Part shown: in pieces, positions 8,511-15,730 of the stretch
Numbering within the stretch: the stretch's first letter is position 1
Layout of the letters: the number at the start of each line of letters is the position of its first letter
DNA from: Polyangiaceae bacterium
GTDB lineage: Bacteria > Myxococcota_A > Polyangia > Polyangiales > Polyangiaceae
NCBI GenBank assembly: GCA_023150915.1
Contig: JAKLKA010000071.1
Coordinates: 1-35,806, forward strand
DNA: 35,806 nucleotides
Direction of reading: 5' to 3'
Position numbers and translations under genes: made by a program
The notes under the pieces: model-generated
Told to the model about the DNA's origin: nothing
Seen by the model: only the letters and a program-made list of their open reading frames with translations
Databases searched by the model: none

Positions 8511-8998
8511 CACCTCCACGGAGTGCACGCCGTGTCGATGGCGTAGTCCTTGCGCAGCGGGTGCCCCTCCCAGTCGTCGGGCATCATCAGGCGACGCAGA
8601 TCGGGGTGGTCGTCGAAGCGCACGCCGACCAGATCGAACTGCTCGCGCTCTTGCCAGTCGGCACCGGCGAACAGGCCCACCAGCGACGGAATGCCCTCGC
8701 CCACGGCCAGCTTGCAGCGCCAGGCAGCGAGCGTGCCGCCCTGGGTCGGCTTGCGCAACGCGGTGGCGACCTCGAAGTGCTCCGGCTGCTCGGGGCCGGC
8801 TTTGCTGGCGGCTTGGGGCAAATAGTGGGTCGCGACCACGGTCACGTAGAGGCGATAGCCCAGGGCCTTCAGCCGCGCGGCCAGCTCGAGGTGCCGCGCG
8901 CGATCGACCAGCGGCGGTGCGTCGGACGGAAACTCGGTGACGCCGAACTCGGCGGCGAGGAGCTGCTCGAGCTCTTCGTTCTTCGGGGCACCTTTCAC
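8510..8998 (-). CDS. nuoC: NADH-quinone oxidoreductase subunit C
   Basis: The 162-residue protein is the 30-kDa subunit of complex I, in the connecting region of the peripheral arm with NuoB and NuoD. The family signature is near the C-terminus: [20 protein letters not shown], then [19 protein letters not shown]. The start is a GTG at 8998, supported by AAGGAG 7 nt upstream that overlaps the nuoB stop codon. The stop overlaps the nuoD start (TGATG), so the two are translationally coupled. Length is typical for a free-standing NuoC (not a NuoCD fusion). Confidence 0.96.
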   Translation of the reverse strand: MKGAPKNEELEQLLAAEFGVTEFPSDAPPLVDRARHLELAARLKALGYRLYVTVVATHYLPQAASKAGPEQPEHFEVATALRKPTQGGTLAAWRCKLAVGEGIPSLVGLFAGADWQEREQFDLVGVRFDDHPDLRRLMMPDDWEGHPLRKDYAIDTACTPWR

Positions 8999-9001
8999 GC
9001 G

Positions 9002-9760
9002 CTACTCCTTCTTCTCGGCCGGCTCGGCCGGCGCGGCCGGGGCCCGCAGGGCCGCCAGCTTCGCGGCCAGCGCCTCACCCGCCTTCGAGCGACGCAGCTC
9101 GATCAGGTTCATCTCGGTGCCATGCCCCAGGCTGCCGGCGCTCTGGGTCTGGAGCAGGCTGAGCTCGTCGGGCCGAGTGGGGTCGTCCAGCCGCGGCAGG
9201 CTGGGCCGGCGCATGTGCTCGGGGGTCGGCGGGCGCTCGGCGGCGCCGCGGGGCTTTCCGGCGCGAAACGCCCGGATCTTCTCTTGCAGCCGCAAGAGGC
9301 CGTGCATCAGCTCTTCGGGGTTGGGCGGGCAACCCGGAACGTAGACATCGACCGGCAAAAAGGTGTCGATGCCCGGCACCACCGAGTAGATGTCCCGGTA
9401 GAAGTCGCCGCTGATGGCGCACGAGCCCATGGCCAGACACCACTTGGGCTCGGGCATCTGATCCCAGAGCTTCTTCACGCGCGGCGCCATCTTCACCGTG
9501 ATGGTGCCGGCGACGACCATCACGTCGCTCTGCCGCGGCGTACCGCGCACGATGGTGCCCATGCGGTCGAGGTCGACGCGGCTGGCGGCGGCGGCCATGA
9601 ACTCGATGCCGCAGCAGCTGGTGGCCATGGGGAAGATCCAGAGCGCGTTCGACGCGCCCCAGGTGAGCAGCTTGTCGACGCTGGTGGTGGCCACGTCCAG
9701 GCCCGGCATGCGGGCCATGAAGTCGTAGAGCGGGTGGGTGAACGCGCGGTCGTCTTCCAT
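9002..9760 (-). CDS. nuoB: NADH-quinone oxidoreductase subunit B, with C-terminal extension
   Basis: The 252-residue protein is the subunit that ligates the terminal [4Fe-4S] cluster N2 of complex I. The four ligand cysteines are visible: the tandem C49-C50 in ATSCCGIE, C114 in MGSCAISG and C144 in VPGCPPNPE. The conserved domain ends near residue 170. The remaining ~80 residues are an Arg/Pro-rich then Ala/Glu/Lys-rich tail (ending EPAEKKE) that most NuoB proteins lack. The ATG at 9760 overlaps the nuoA stop (TGATG), and the nuoC Shine-Dalgarno overlaps the nuoB stop. The family call is certain; the role of the tail is unknown. Confidence 0.97.
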   Translation of the reverse strand: MEDDRAFTHPLYDFMARMPGLDVATTSVDKLLTWGASNALWIFPMATSCCGIEFMAAAASRVDLDRMGTIVRGTPRQSDVMVVAGTITVKMAPRVKKLWDQMPEPKWCLAMGSCAISGDFYRDIYSVVPGIDTFLPVDVYVPGCPPNPEELMHGLLRLQEKIRAFRAGKPRGAAERPPTPEHMRRPSLPRLDDPTRPDELSLLQTQSAGSLGHGTEMNLIELRRSKAGEALAAKLAALRAPAAPAEPAEKKE

Positions 9761-10119
9761 CACTGCCACTTCAAGGCACCCTTCTTGATGGCGTACCACC
9801 AGCCGAGCATCAAGATGGCGACGAAGACCACCATGTCGATCACGGCAACCAGGCCGAGCTTGCCGACGCTCACCGCCCAGGGAAACAGGAACGCGGCTTC
9901 GACGTCGAACAGCACGAAGACCAGCGCGACCACGTAGTAACGCGGATGGAACTTGAGCCACGCCGGCCCCTCGGGCTCTTCGCCGCACTCGTAGGTCTGG
10001 TGCTTCAGCGGCGAGTCGTGCCGAGCGCGCACCGAAAGCAGCCGCGCGATCACCAGCATGCTGACGCCGACGACGGCGGAGAGACCGAGAAAGGCCAGCG
10101 CTGCGGCCCAGTGGTTCAC
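9760..10119 (-). CDS. nuoA: NADH-quinone oxidoreductase subunit A
   Basis: The 119-residue membrane subunit of complex I has three predicted transmembrane helices (about residues 5-28, 62-82 and 88-108). The conserved loop YECGEEPEGPAW and helix segment FVLFDVEAAFLFPW are diagnostic. The start is a GTG at 10119 with GGAG 6 nt upstream. It is the first gene of the nuoABCD operon. It is divergent from the Cys-repeat lipoprotein gene across about 275 bp. Confidence 0.96.
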   Translation of the reverse strand: MNHWAAALAFLGLSAVVGVSMLVIARLLSVRARHDSPLKHQTYECGEEPEGPAWLKFHPRYYVVALVFVLFDVEAAFLFPWAVSVGKLGLVAVIDMVVFVAILMLGWWYAIKKGALKWQ

Positions 10120-10140
10120 GACGTTCTCCGTAGAAAGCCT

Positions 10141-10161
10141 GATGCCACGAGACGTGGCGTC
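10141..10161 (-). promoter_or_regulatory. Inverted repeat in the nuoA leader
   Basis: Arms GATGCCACG and CGTGGCGTC flank the 3-nt spacer AGA, with one mismatched pair. It lies about 22 nt upstream of the nuoA GTG. A minus-strand box GCTAGAAA (near 10171-10178) could be the -10, placing the hairpin in the 5' leader. It may be an operator or an RNA hairpin. The symmetry is seen; the function is inferred. Confidence 0.35.
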
Positions 10162-10395
10162 GAGCCGGCGTTTCTAGCACGAGTCCGCGAGGCGACCGAT
10201 ACTCCAGATTCGCGGGGGAAACCCGGGCTTGCGCTGGGGCCGGGGGGCTCTAAGCAAGCCGGCCCGGCGGGGGGGAAGATGCGGGCTCTGGCGTCGGTAT
10301 GAGCCCCCGGCGTCGTGTGTCCGCTCGCTGGTGAGCTTCACGATGCCCCCGCCGCGGGAGGGTCGCAGCGGGCACTTCTTGGAATGGGAGCAGAC

Positions 10396-12885
10396 ATGAA
10401 CATCAAACCTCGATTGAAACTGCGTTCGGCGATCATCACCGCCGCAGCGCTCGCCGCCATCGCGGCCGCCCCCCTCGCGGGTTGTGGCAGTGACAGCGGA
10501 TCATCGACGGGAAGTCCGGGCGGCGACAGCGGTGTCGGCGGCTCCGCGGCAACCGGCGGCATGGGCGGCAGCGGCGCCACGGGTGGCAGCGGCGCCACCG
10601 GCGGCAGCGGCGCCACGGGCGGCGGCGGCGGCCAGTGTCCTGGAGCGACGCTGTGCAACGGCAAGTGCGTCGACACCACCCTGGATCCGGCCAACTGCGG
10701 GGCGTGCGACGCGGCCTGCAAGACGGGCGAGCTGTGCTCGGCCGGCAAGTGCGCGTCGTCGTGCCTGGGTGGCACCACCGAGTGCAGCAACAAGTGCGTC
10801 GACACCCAGATCGACCCCGCCAACTGCGGCGCCTGCGGCACCGCCTGCAAGTCCGGCGAGGTCTGCTCGGCCGGCAAGTGCGCGTCGTCGTGCCTGGGTG
10901 GCACCACCGAGTGCAGCAACAAGTGCGTCGACACCCAGATCGACCCCGCCAACTGCGGCGCCTGCGGCACCGCCTGCAAGACCGGCGAGGTCTGTTCGTC
11001 GGGGCAGTGCGCCAGCCAGTGCCTGGGCGGCACGGTGCTGTGCGGCAACAAGTGCGTCGACACCCAGATCGACCCCGCCAACTGCGGCGCCTGCGGCACC
11101 GCGTGCTCGGGCGGCCAGGTCTGCTCCACCGGCGCGTGTGGCCTGACCTGCACCGGCGGCACCACCAAGTGCGGCACGGTGTGCGTCGACACCAACACCG
11201 ACAGCGCGAATTGCGGGGCCTGCGGCACCGCCTGCACCGGCGGTCAGGTCTGCTCGACCGGCACCTGCAGCTTGCAGTGCTCGGGCGGCGCCACCAAGTG
11301 CGGCACCACCTGCGTCGACACCAACACCGACCCTGGCAACTGCGGCGGCTGCGGCAACGCCTGCCCCAGCGGTCAGGTCTGCTCGGCAGGCGCCTGCAGC
11401 TTGCAGTGCTCGGGCGGTACCACCAAGTGCGGCACCACCTGCGTCGACACCAAGACCGACGGCGCCAACTGCGGCGCTTGCGGCAACGCCTGCACCACCG
11501 GTCAGGTTTGCACCAACGGCGCGTGCGCCAGCGTGTGCGGCGGCAGCCTCACCAAGTGCGGCAACTCGTGCGTCGACACCCAGACCGATCTGGCCAACTG
11601 CGGCACTTGCGGCAACGCCTGCGCCCCCGGCGCCAAGTGCGTCACTGGCACCTGCCAGCAGTGCAACAGCGCCACGACCGACTGCGACGGCGACGGCTGG
11701 CTCGCGTCGGAAGGCGACTGCTGCGACAAGCCCGGCACCTGTGGCAGTGAGCCGCAGTACGTGAACCCGGGCGCGGTCGAGGTCGTGGGTAACGGAATCG
11801 ACGACAACTGCAACGCCAAGGTCGACCTATTCGACCAGGATGACGCGCTGCCCTGCGACCAGACGCTGGCCTCGAACTCGGCCACGGCCACCGACTACGC
11901 CAAGGCCATTGGCGTGTGTCGCACCACCACCGAGACGCCGGCCCTGAAGAAGGACAAGACCTGGGGCCTGATCAGCGCAGAATTGCTCCGCGCCGACGGC
12001 TCGGCGCTTGGCGACGCACGCGCGCGCTCGATCCGCCCGAAGTTCGGCACGAGCAACGTGCCGATCGAGGGCAGCTCGATGGCGGTGTTCTCCAGCGGCA
12101 TCGCGTCCGACGCCACCCAGACCCTTCCGGGTCCGAACGGCGGCGCCCCGGGCAGCAGCAACGTCAGCACGACCCACGCACCGTCGAGCTCGGTGGACGT
12201 CGCCGCCTGCACCGACGCACGCTGCATCAAGGACTGGTTCACCACCGCGAACCCGCCGCTCAAGGCTGCCAATGCCTTGCCGGTGGCGCCGAACTGCGGC
12301 TCGGGCACCTCGGGTGGCCCGAACCTGGCCCGCGACTCGGTCATGCTGCGGCTGCGCCTGCGCGCTCCGACCAACGCTCGCGCGTTCTCGTTCAACTCGT
12401 ATTTCCTGAGCGCGGAGTATCCCGAGTACGTGTGCTCGAACTTCAACGACCAGCTGGTCGCGCTGGTGGACACGCCGAGCGGCGCGCCCTCGCCCATCCC
12501 GAACCCGGTCGACAAGAACCTGATGACGTACCTGGACTCGGCCGGAAAGAAGTGGCCGATCGGCATCAACATCGCGGCGGGCACCAGCTTGTTCGCTGTG
12601 TGTGAGAGCCAGACGGCCAACCCGGGCTGCTGGGACACCAGCGTGAACACCGCGTCCTGCGCGGCGGGCATCGGCGGCCTGCTGGGCACCGGCTTCGAGA
12701 AGTCGGGGTCGTGCACCGTGGGTGGCGGCACCTTCTGGCTGACGACGGCGGGCAACGTCGTCCCGGGTCAGATCGTGGAGCTGCGCGTGGTGGTCTGGGA
12801 CGTGGGTGACACCGCCTTCGACTCGGCCGTGCTGCTCGACGGCTTCAAGTGGCTGTCGAACGCCACGCTGCCGGGCACCGGCTGA
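10396..12885 (+). CDS. Large surface lipoprotein with eight Cys-rich repeats, MopE-like metal-binding motif and choice-of-anchor-L-like domain
   Basis: I start this 829-residue protein at the ATG at 10396 (Shine-Dalgarno GGGAG 6 nt upstream), which gives a clean signal peptide with lipobox LAGC. A Gly/Ala/Ser/Thr linker follows (about 25-80). Residues 81-422 are eight tandem repeats of 42-43 residues, each with eight cysteines around the core CVDT..DPANCGACG.AC. About residues 433-475 contain DCDGDGW and GNGIDDNCNAKVD, the motif of MopE-related putative metal-binding proteins. The C-terminal ~350 residues resemble myxobacterial choice-of-anchor L domains, with FSSGIASDA, FNSYFLSAEYPEY and VWDVGDTAFDSAVLLDGFKW. 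It is probably displayed on the outer surface; ligand and function are unknown. A 54-bp piece of a paralogue survives at 15094-15147. Confidence 0.85.
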   Translation: MNIKPRLKLRSAIITAAALAAIAAAPLAGCGSDSGSSTGSPGGDSGVGGSAATGGMGGSGATGGSGATGGSGATGGGGGQCPGATLCNGKCVDTTLDPANCGACDAACKTGELCSAGKCASSCLGGTTECSNKCVDTQIDPANCGACGTACKSGEVCSAGKCASSCLGGTTECSNKCVDTQIDPANCGACGTACKTGEVCSSGQCASQCLGGTVLCGNKCVDTQIDPANCGACGTACSGGQVCSTGACGLTCTGGTTKCGTVCVDTNTDSANCGACGTACTGGQVCSTGTCSLQCSGGATKCGTTCVDTNTDPGNCGGCGNACPSGQVCSAGACSLQCSGGTTKCGTTCVDTKTDGANCGACGNACTTGQVCTNGACASVCGGSLTKCGNSCVDTQTDLANCGTCGNACAPGAKCVTGTCQQCNSATTDCDGDGWLASEGDCCDKPGTCGSEPQYVNPGAVEVVGNGIDDNCNAKVDLFDQDDALPCDQTLASNSATATDYAKAIGVCRTTTETPALKKDKTWGLISAELLRADGSALGDARARSIRPKFGTSNVPIEGSSMAVFSSGIASDATQTLPGPNGGAPGSSNVSTTHAPSSSVDVAACTDARCIKDWFTTANPPLKAANALPVAPNCGSGTSGGPNLARDSVMLRLRLRAPTNARAFSFNSYFLSAEYPEYVCSNFNDQLVALVDTPSGAPSPIPNPVDKNLMTYLDSAGKKWPIGINIAAGTSLFAVCESQTANPGCWDTSVNTASCAAGIGGLLGTGFEKSGSCTVGGGTFWLTTAGNVVPGQIVELRVVVWDVGDTAFDSAVLLDGFKWLSNATLPGTG
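10636..11661 (+). repeat. Eight tandem ~129-bp coding repeats (43-residue Cys-rich units)
   Basis: There are eight in-frame units (42+43x6+42 residues). Cysteines fall at unit positions 1, 8, 12, 22, 25, 29, 35 and 40. Units 1-3 share an exact 117-nt direct repeat (10735-10851 equals 10864-10980, offset 129 nt), which indicates recent duplication or gene conversion. Later units are diverged. Confidence 0.9.
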
Positions 12886-12902
12886 TCGGCCCGAGCCGAG
12901 GC

Positions 12903-12946
12903 ACACGGACGCCGCGGGTTCCTTCGGGGACCTGCGGCGTTCGTGT
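12903..12946 (+). terminator. Strong hairpin with UUCG loop after the Cys-repeat lipoprotein gene
   Basis: Arms at 12903-12922 and 12927-12946 can form a 20-bp stem with only G-U wobbles as imperfections, closed by the loop C-TTCG-G. It begins 17 bp after the stop codon. There is no long T-tract (only TTT spanning the end), so it may act as a terminator, as an mRNA 3' stabiliser, or on both strands, since the minus-strand lipoprotein gene ends at 12981. Confidence 0.75.
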
Positions 12947-12980
12947 TTGGCGGGCCATGGTGCTCAAGCACCGTCCCAGC

Positions 12981-13742
12981 TCAGGGCGAGCGAAGAGGAG
13001 GAAAGTGCTCCACCTTCCAGTCCGGGTCTTGGGGCAAGCCGCTGCACCGGACCTGATACGCTTCGTTCGTTTGGCAGGCTGAGGGCGCGAGCCCCAGCAA
13101 AGAGCATTGGCACCTGCACGCGGCGCCTTCGGAGCGGAAGCACAGGAGACCCGAGCCGAACGGAGAGCCAATCACGAAGCACTGGCGATGTTCTGAGGTG
13201 ACATCGTACCCTCGTCGCCCGCTGCGGCAGGCTTCGGAGGAATTTGGCGCGGCGTGGGAAAGCACGCGCTCTGCGACGTCCGGTCGGTCCATCGGATGGC
13301 GCTTGTTTACCAAGTAGACATCGAGCCACCCGTCCGAGCGCTCCCGGATGCTCCCAAATTGGACGCCAGCCCAGTCCGCATGAGCTCCCTGCGACTTTTC
13401 AGGAGGCCGAATGATGAAGGCGATGAGGCAGGTCATGCGCCGACACTCGACGGCGACCAGCCGGCGGTCGGGCGTGTTCTCGAAGCGCTGTTTCAGAATG
13501 TGCTCGGTCCGCGGCGCCCACTCTTGGTCCAGGGGCTCCTTTTCACGGACCAGCCGAAACCCATAGGCAATCCACTGGTCCTCCGGCTCGATGCTGGCAG
13601 GCTCGCCGACGGCTTTCGCCGGAACCCCCGCGTCGGTCTTGGCAACGAGCGGCGGCTCGATCTTCCCTGGGCGGGGATGTGGCCCGGAGCACCCGGCAGC
13701 CAGAAGGAGCGCGACCCGAGCACACCTCGGTGTCTTCATCAT
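12981..13742 (-). CDS. Lipoprotein, unknown function
   Basis: The 253-residue protein starts at ATG-ATG (13742/13739) behind GGAG, giving MMKTPRCARVALLLAAGCSG with lipobox AAGC. The mature protein has a Pro/Lys/Ala linker and then a compact domain (about 60-180: EDQWIAYGFRLV, LVAVECRRMTCLIAFII). The C-terminal third is Cys-rich (CRCQC, C...C pairs). The ECRRMTC segment resembles a recurrent myxobacterial lipoprotein domain, but I cannot name a family. The upstream Cys-rich gene's stop lies inside the start region (GGATGATG), so the two are coupled. Confidence 0.75.
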   Translation of the reverse strand: MMKTPRCARVALLLAAGCSGPHPRPGKIEPPLVAKTDAGVPAKAVGEPASIEPEDQWIAYGFRLVREKEPLDQEWAPRTEHILKQRFENTPDRRLVAVECRRMTCLIAFIIRPPEKSQGAHADWAGVQFGSIRERSDGWLDVYLVNKRHPMDRPDVAERVLSHAAPNSSEACRSGRRGYDVTSEHRQCFVIGSPFGSGLLCFRSEGAACRCQCSLLGLAPSACQTNEAYQVRCSGLPQDPDWKVEHFPPLRSP

Positions 13743-14284
13743 CCCGCTCCGCCATAGCACGCGGCGGAGCATTGGCCCCCTGCAGGCGACCCCGGAGCGC
13801 CGCCGAGGCACGAGACGGGCGCGAGCGTCTTTGGCGCCAGCTTGGGTTTGGTCGCGCAGAGCGACGCGCAGGATGCGCTCGCAGAGGCGAGCGGCTGTTC
13901 CGCGCCGGCGGCCGCGACCAGGCAGTCGCGCATACAGGCCGCTTCGCCTCTGCCGTCCGGGCCGCCGGACGTGCATTCCGGGTCGCCCATGCACGCGGTC
14001 AGCTCTGCGCAACACTGCACCCTGGCGCAACGCTCGCAGTCGTCCACGTCATCTCCTATGGGGACACAGACCGCGGCCGCCGGCGGTGCGGTCGAGACGT
14101 ACAGGGGACCACCGTCGCCGCAAGCCATTCCGTTGTGTGGCACGCAGACCTCCAGCGCACCAGTACACGTCGCGCCCGTCGGATCGGACGCCAGGGCAGC
14201 ATGAACCCCGACGCGGTGATTACCCAAGGCAAGCTGAAGCTCCGAGCTGAGCGCTCGGGCAAGGGGGACGGGCGCGTCTATCAT
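13739..14284 (-). CDS. Cys-rich protein, unknown function; start uncertain
   Basis: The convincing part is the C-terminal ~130 residues: a Cys-rich domain with C-x2-C-x4-CC-x5-C-x5-C spacing, then CMRDC and further cysteines. The same spacing occurs in the lipoprotein at 22444-22941. I place the start at the ATG at 14284, with GGAAG 5 nt upstream. This gives 181 residues with no signal peptide, which is odd for such a Cys-rich domain. The frame stays open further upstream, overlapping the truncated protease in another frame. It may be the 3' half of a gene whose signal-peptide end was lost. Its TGA overlaps the ATG-ATG start of the downstream lipoprotein. Confidence 0.5.
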   Translation of the reverse strand: MIDAPVPLARALSSELQLALGNHRVGVHAALASDPTGATCTGALEVCVPHNGMACGDGGPLYVSTAPPAAAVCVPIGDDVDDCERCARVQCCAELTACMGDPECTSGGPDGRGEAACMRDCLVAAAGAEQPLASASASCASLCATKPKLAPKTLAPVSCLGGAPGSPAGGQCSAACYGGAG

Positions 14285-14786
14285 GTGCACTTCCGGGCCC
14301 GAACGCGTTGTTGTCCGTCCCGAGACAATGCCCCGCGGTCGCGAAGAGCCTGTCGCCAACGCGAAATGCCGTACAGTCCCCGACCCAACGCTCTTGCGCG
14401 AAGGCTTGGTCGGAGCAGAGGCCGCCACCAGACAAGCCTGGCAGCGGACCCTTCGTGCGAGGCAGTGAATTGAAGTAGCAGAGGTTGGACGTCGCCGACT
14501 TCGCGCACACGGCGTCAGTGAGTCCCGGCGTGCGCCCCAACACTGCGACGGAGTCCGTCCACTGGAGCACCTGCTTGGCGCCAGCGAACGCCACCACGTT
14601 CTTGCGGCTGTCCGCGCCAAAAAGGACAGGAGATGATGTCCCGCCCCGCTCCGAGGCGTCTTGCTCTCCCCCGCAGGCGATCGCGGCAGCCGCCAGCAGC
14701 GTCAGCGCGACCGCGAACGGTCGCTGCCAGCACGCAGTGCTGCGTGCTGCGTGCTGCGTGCTGCGTGCTGCGTGCTGCATGCGCAT
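14220..14786 (-). pseudogene. Truncated trypsin-like (S1) serine protease lipoprotein
   Basis: The 188-residue frame starts at ATG 14786, 7 nt after GGGGAGG. After MRM come two copies of QHAARST encoded by a 7-bp tandem repeat. A signal peptide with lipobox IAC follows (ALTLLAAAAIACGG). About residues 110-155 resemble the start of a trypsin-like protease: a Cys, then VGDCTAFRVGDRLFATAGHCL with the catalytic His in TAGHC. The frame ends about 35 residues after this His. The Asp and GDSGGP Ser regions are absent in this frame and are not convincing in the others; a GDGGPL string in the overlapping Cys-rich frame lacks the Ser. It is probably the 5' remnant of a protease fused by deletion or frameshift to unrelated downstream sequence. 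A short functional protein cannot be excluded. Confidence 0.6.
14737..14778 (-). repeat. Six tandem copies of a 7-bp repeat in the protease signal-peptide region
   Basis: Plus-strand unit GTGCTGC (minus GCAGCAC) occurs six times without error, beginning right after the start codons of the protease-like gene. Since 7 is not a multiple of 3, gain or loss of one unit would shift the frame and switch the gene off. Confidence 0.9.
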
Positions 14787-14868
14787 GAGCCGACCTCCCC
14801 GTGTGCTCCTGCAAGCTACGGGGGATTCGCAACGGCGGTCAAGCAGGCAGCGATGTGTGGGAGTGTGC

Positions 14869-14888
14869 GCGTTGATCGTGATCAACGC
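14869..14888. promoter_or_regulatory. Perfect inverted repeat, candidate operator
   Basis: Arms GCGTTGATC and GATCAACGC are separated by GT. It lies about 83 bp upstream of the protease-like start, where a dimeric repressor or activator site would be plausible. There is no gene between it and 15094. Confidence 0.45.
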
Positions 14889-15093
14889 CGCGGCGCGGCG
14901 ACCTCGCAGCCGCCCGTGCCATACTGCCGGCACGCGGCGACTGCGGGGCTCAAGCAGCTGGTTCACGACGCGGTCGATGCGACCACCCAGCTGGTGAAAG
15001 AGGGGCACGGTCGGGCAGCTGAGCCGCGAGTGCCCGATCAGACGTGGACGCCGCGGCGGCCGTCCGATGACCCGACGACGCCGCCCGAGCACT

Positions 15094-15147
15094 GCAACCG
15101 ACTACGCCAAGGCCATCGGCGTCTGTCGGACCACCACCGAGACCCCG
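15094..15147 (+). pseudogene. 54-bp remnant of a paralogue of the Cys-repeat lipoprotein
   Basis: The stretch encodes ATDYAKAIGVCRTTTETP, the same 18 residues as in the Cys-repeat lipoprotein at 11887-11940, with about five nucleotide differences, mostly synonymous. Homology is not visible on either side, so this is a fragment left by deletion or rearrangement. Confidence 0.75.
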
Positions 15148-15480
15148 CACGGTGCACTTGTCCTTTAGGCACTTCTCGAGCGGCACGTTCCACTTGCTCG
15201 GGTCCGGATCATCTTCGTAGCGGCAGTTGCACCAGCGGAGGCCGGCGGTGAGGGCCGCCGAAGTGGTCTGGTAGCCCTTCAGCTCGTCGCGCCCGCTGCC
15301 CGCGCTGGTGATGAACCGCACCCGCTTCGTGTAGCCCCCTCGGATGGAGCTTGCCCGATGTGAACCACTGCCGACAAGGCGGGTTGGCCTTCCCACGGCA
15401 ATTCGATGCGCGCAGGTGCGACACGCAGCGTGTGCCCGATCCGTGCAGCGGCGTGGCAGTCACCGCCGCGGGCTCCGTCA
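15148..15480 (-). pseudogene. Frameshifted gene remnant, family not recognised
   Basis: Protein-like sequence appears in two minus-strand frames in succession. Near 15350-15450 it reads HTLRVAPARIELPWEGQPALSAVVHIG. Near 15150-15330 it reads RVRFITSAGSGRDELKGYQ, TSAALTAGLRWCNCRYEDD and WNVPLEKCLKDKC. A frameshift near 15345 separates them. No start, signal peptide or complete domain is visible. The remnant ends where the plus-strand fragment at 15094-15147 begins. Boundaries are approximate. Confidence 0.45.
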
Positions 15481-15570
15481 CCGTTTCGGTCTCGGCCACC
15501 GCCACCCGACCCCGGCACGCACCCCTCCCGCGGCCGCCGCGAGCGGCAGCGAGCGCGGACGCTTGGGAGG

Positions 15571-15662
15571 GGCAGCGCGCGAGGCCGCCGCTTGGGCGGC
15601 GAGCGCGCTGGGGGTGGGCATCATCGCCCGACGGAGTCGAACCGGGCCGAGCGTGCTGCTCG
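15571..15662 (-). repeat. Dispersed ~92-bp repeat, copy 1 (decayed lipoprotein 3' end plus hairpin)
   Basis: This matches 17989-18082 at roughly 85% identity by eye, with two short indels. In copy 2 the right part encodes the last residues of a lipoprotein (LARFDCFGR-stop). Here the corresponding minus-strand frame reads FDSVGR-stop with an upstream frameshift, so it is a remnant. The left part holds a hairpin (CGCCGC-TTGG-GCGGCG at 15586-15601). Confidence 0.7.
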
Positions 15663-15730
15663 ACGGCTCAGTGCCACCGCGCTGTGCCCGAAGCCCGCGT
15701 TGAGGTACACCATGGCTGGAAGCGACCGCA

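Noticed and set aside
8560-9937. Long plus-strand frame opposite nuoB-nuoC
   Set aside because: Low-quality Gly/Arg/Gln-rich shadow of conserved complex I genes.
10480-11661. Tandem repeats as a CRISPR array
   Set aside because: The units are in-frame coding repeats with no constant repeat/variable spacer structure; no cas genes nearby.
14100-14130. GDGGPL string in the Cys-rich frame as a protease catalytic-Ser motif
   Set aside because: The Ser of GDSGGP is missing, the frame differs from the His-containing frame, and the surroundings are Cys-rich domain sequence.
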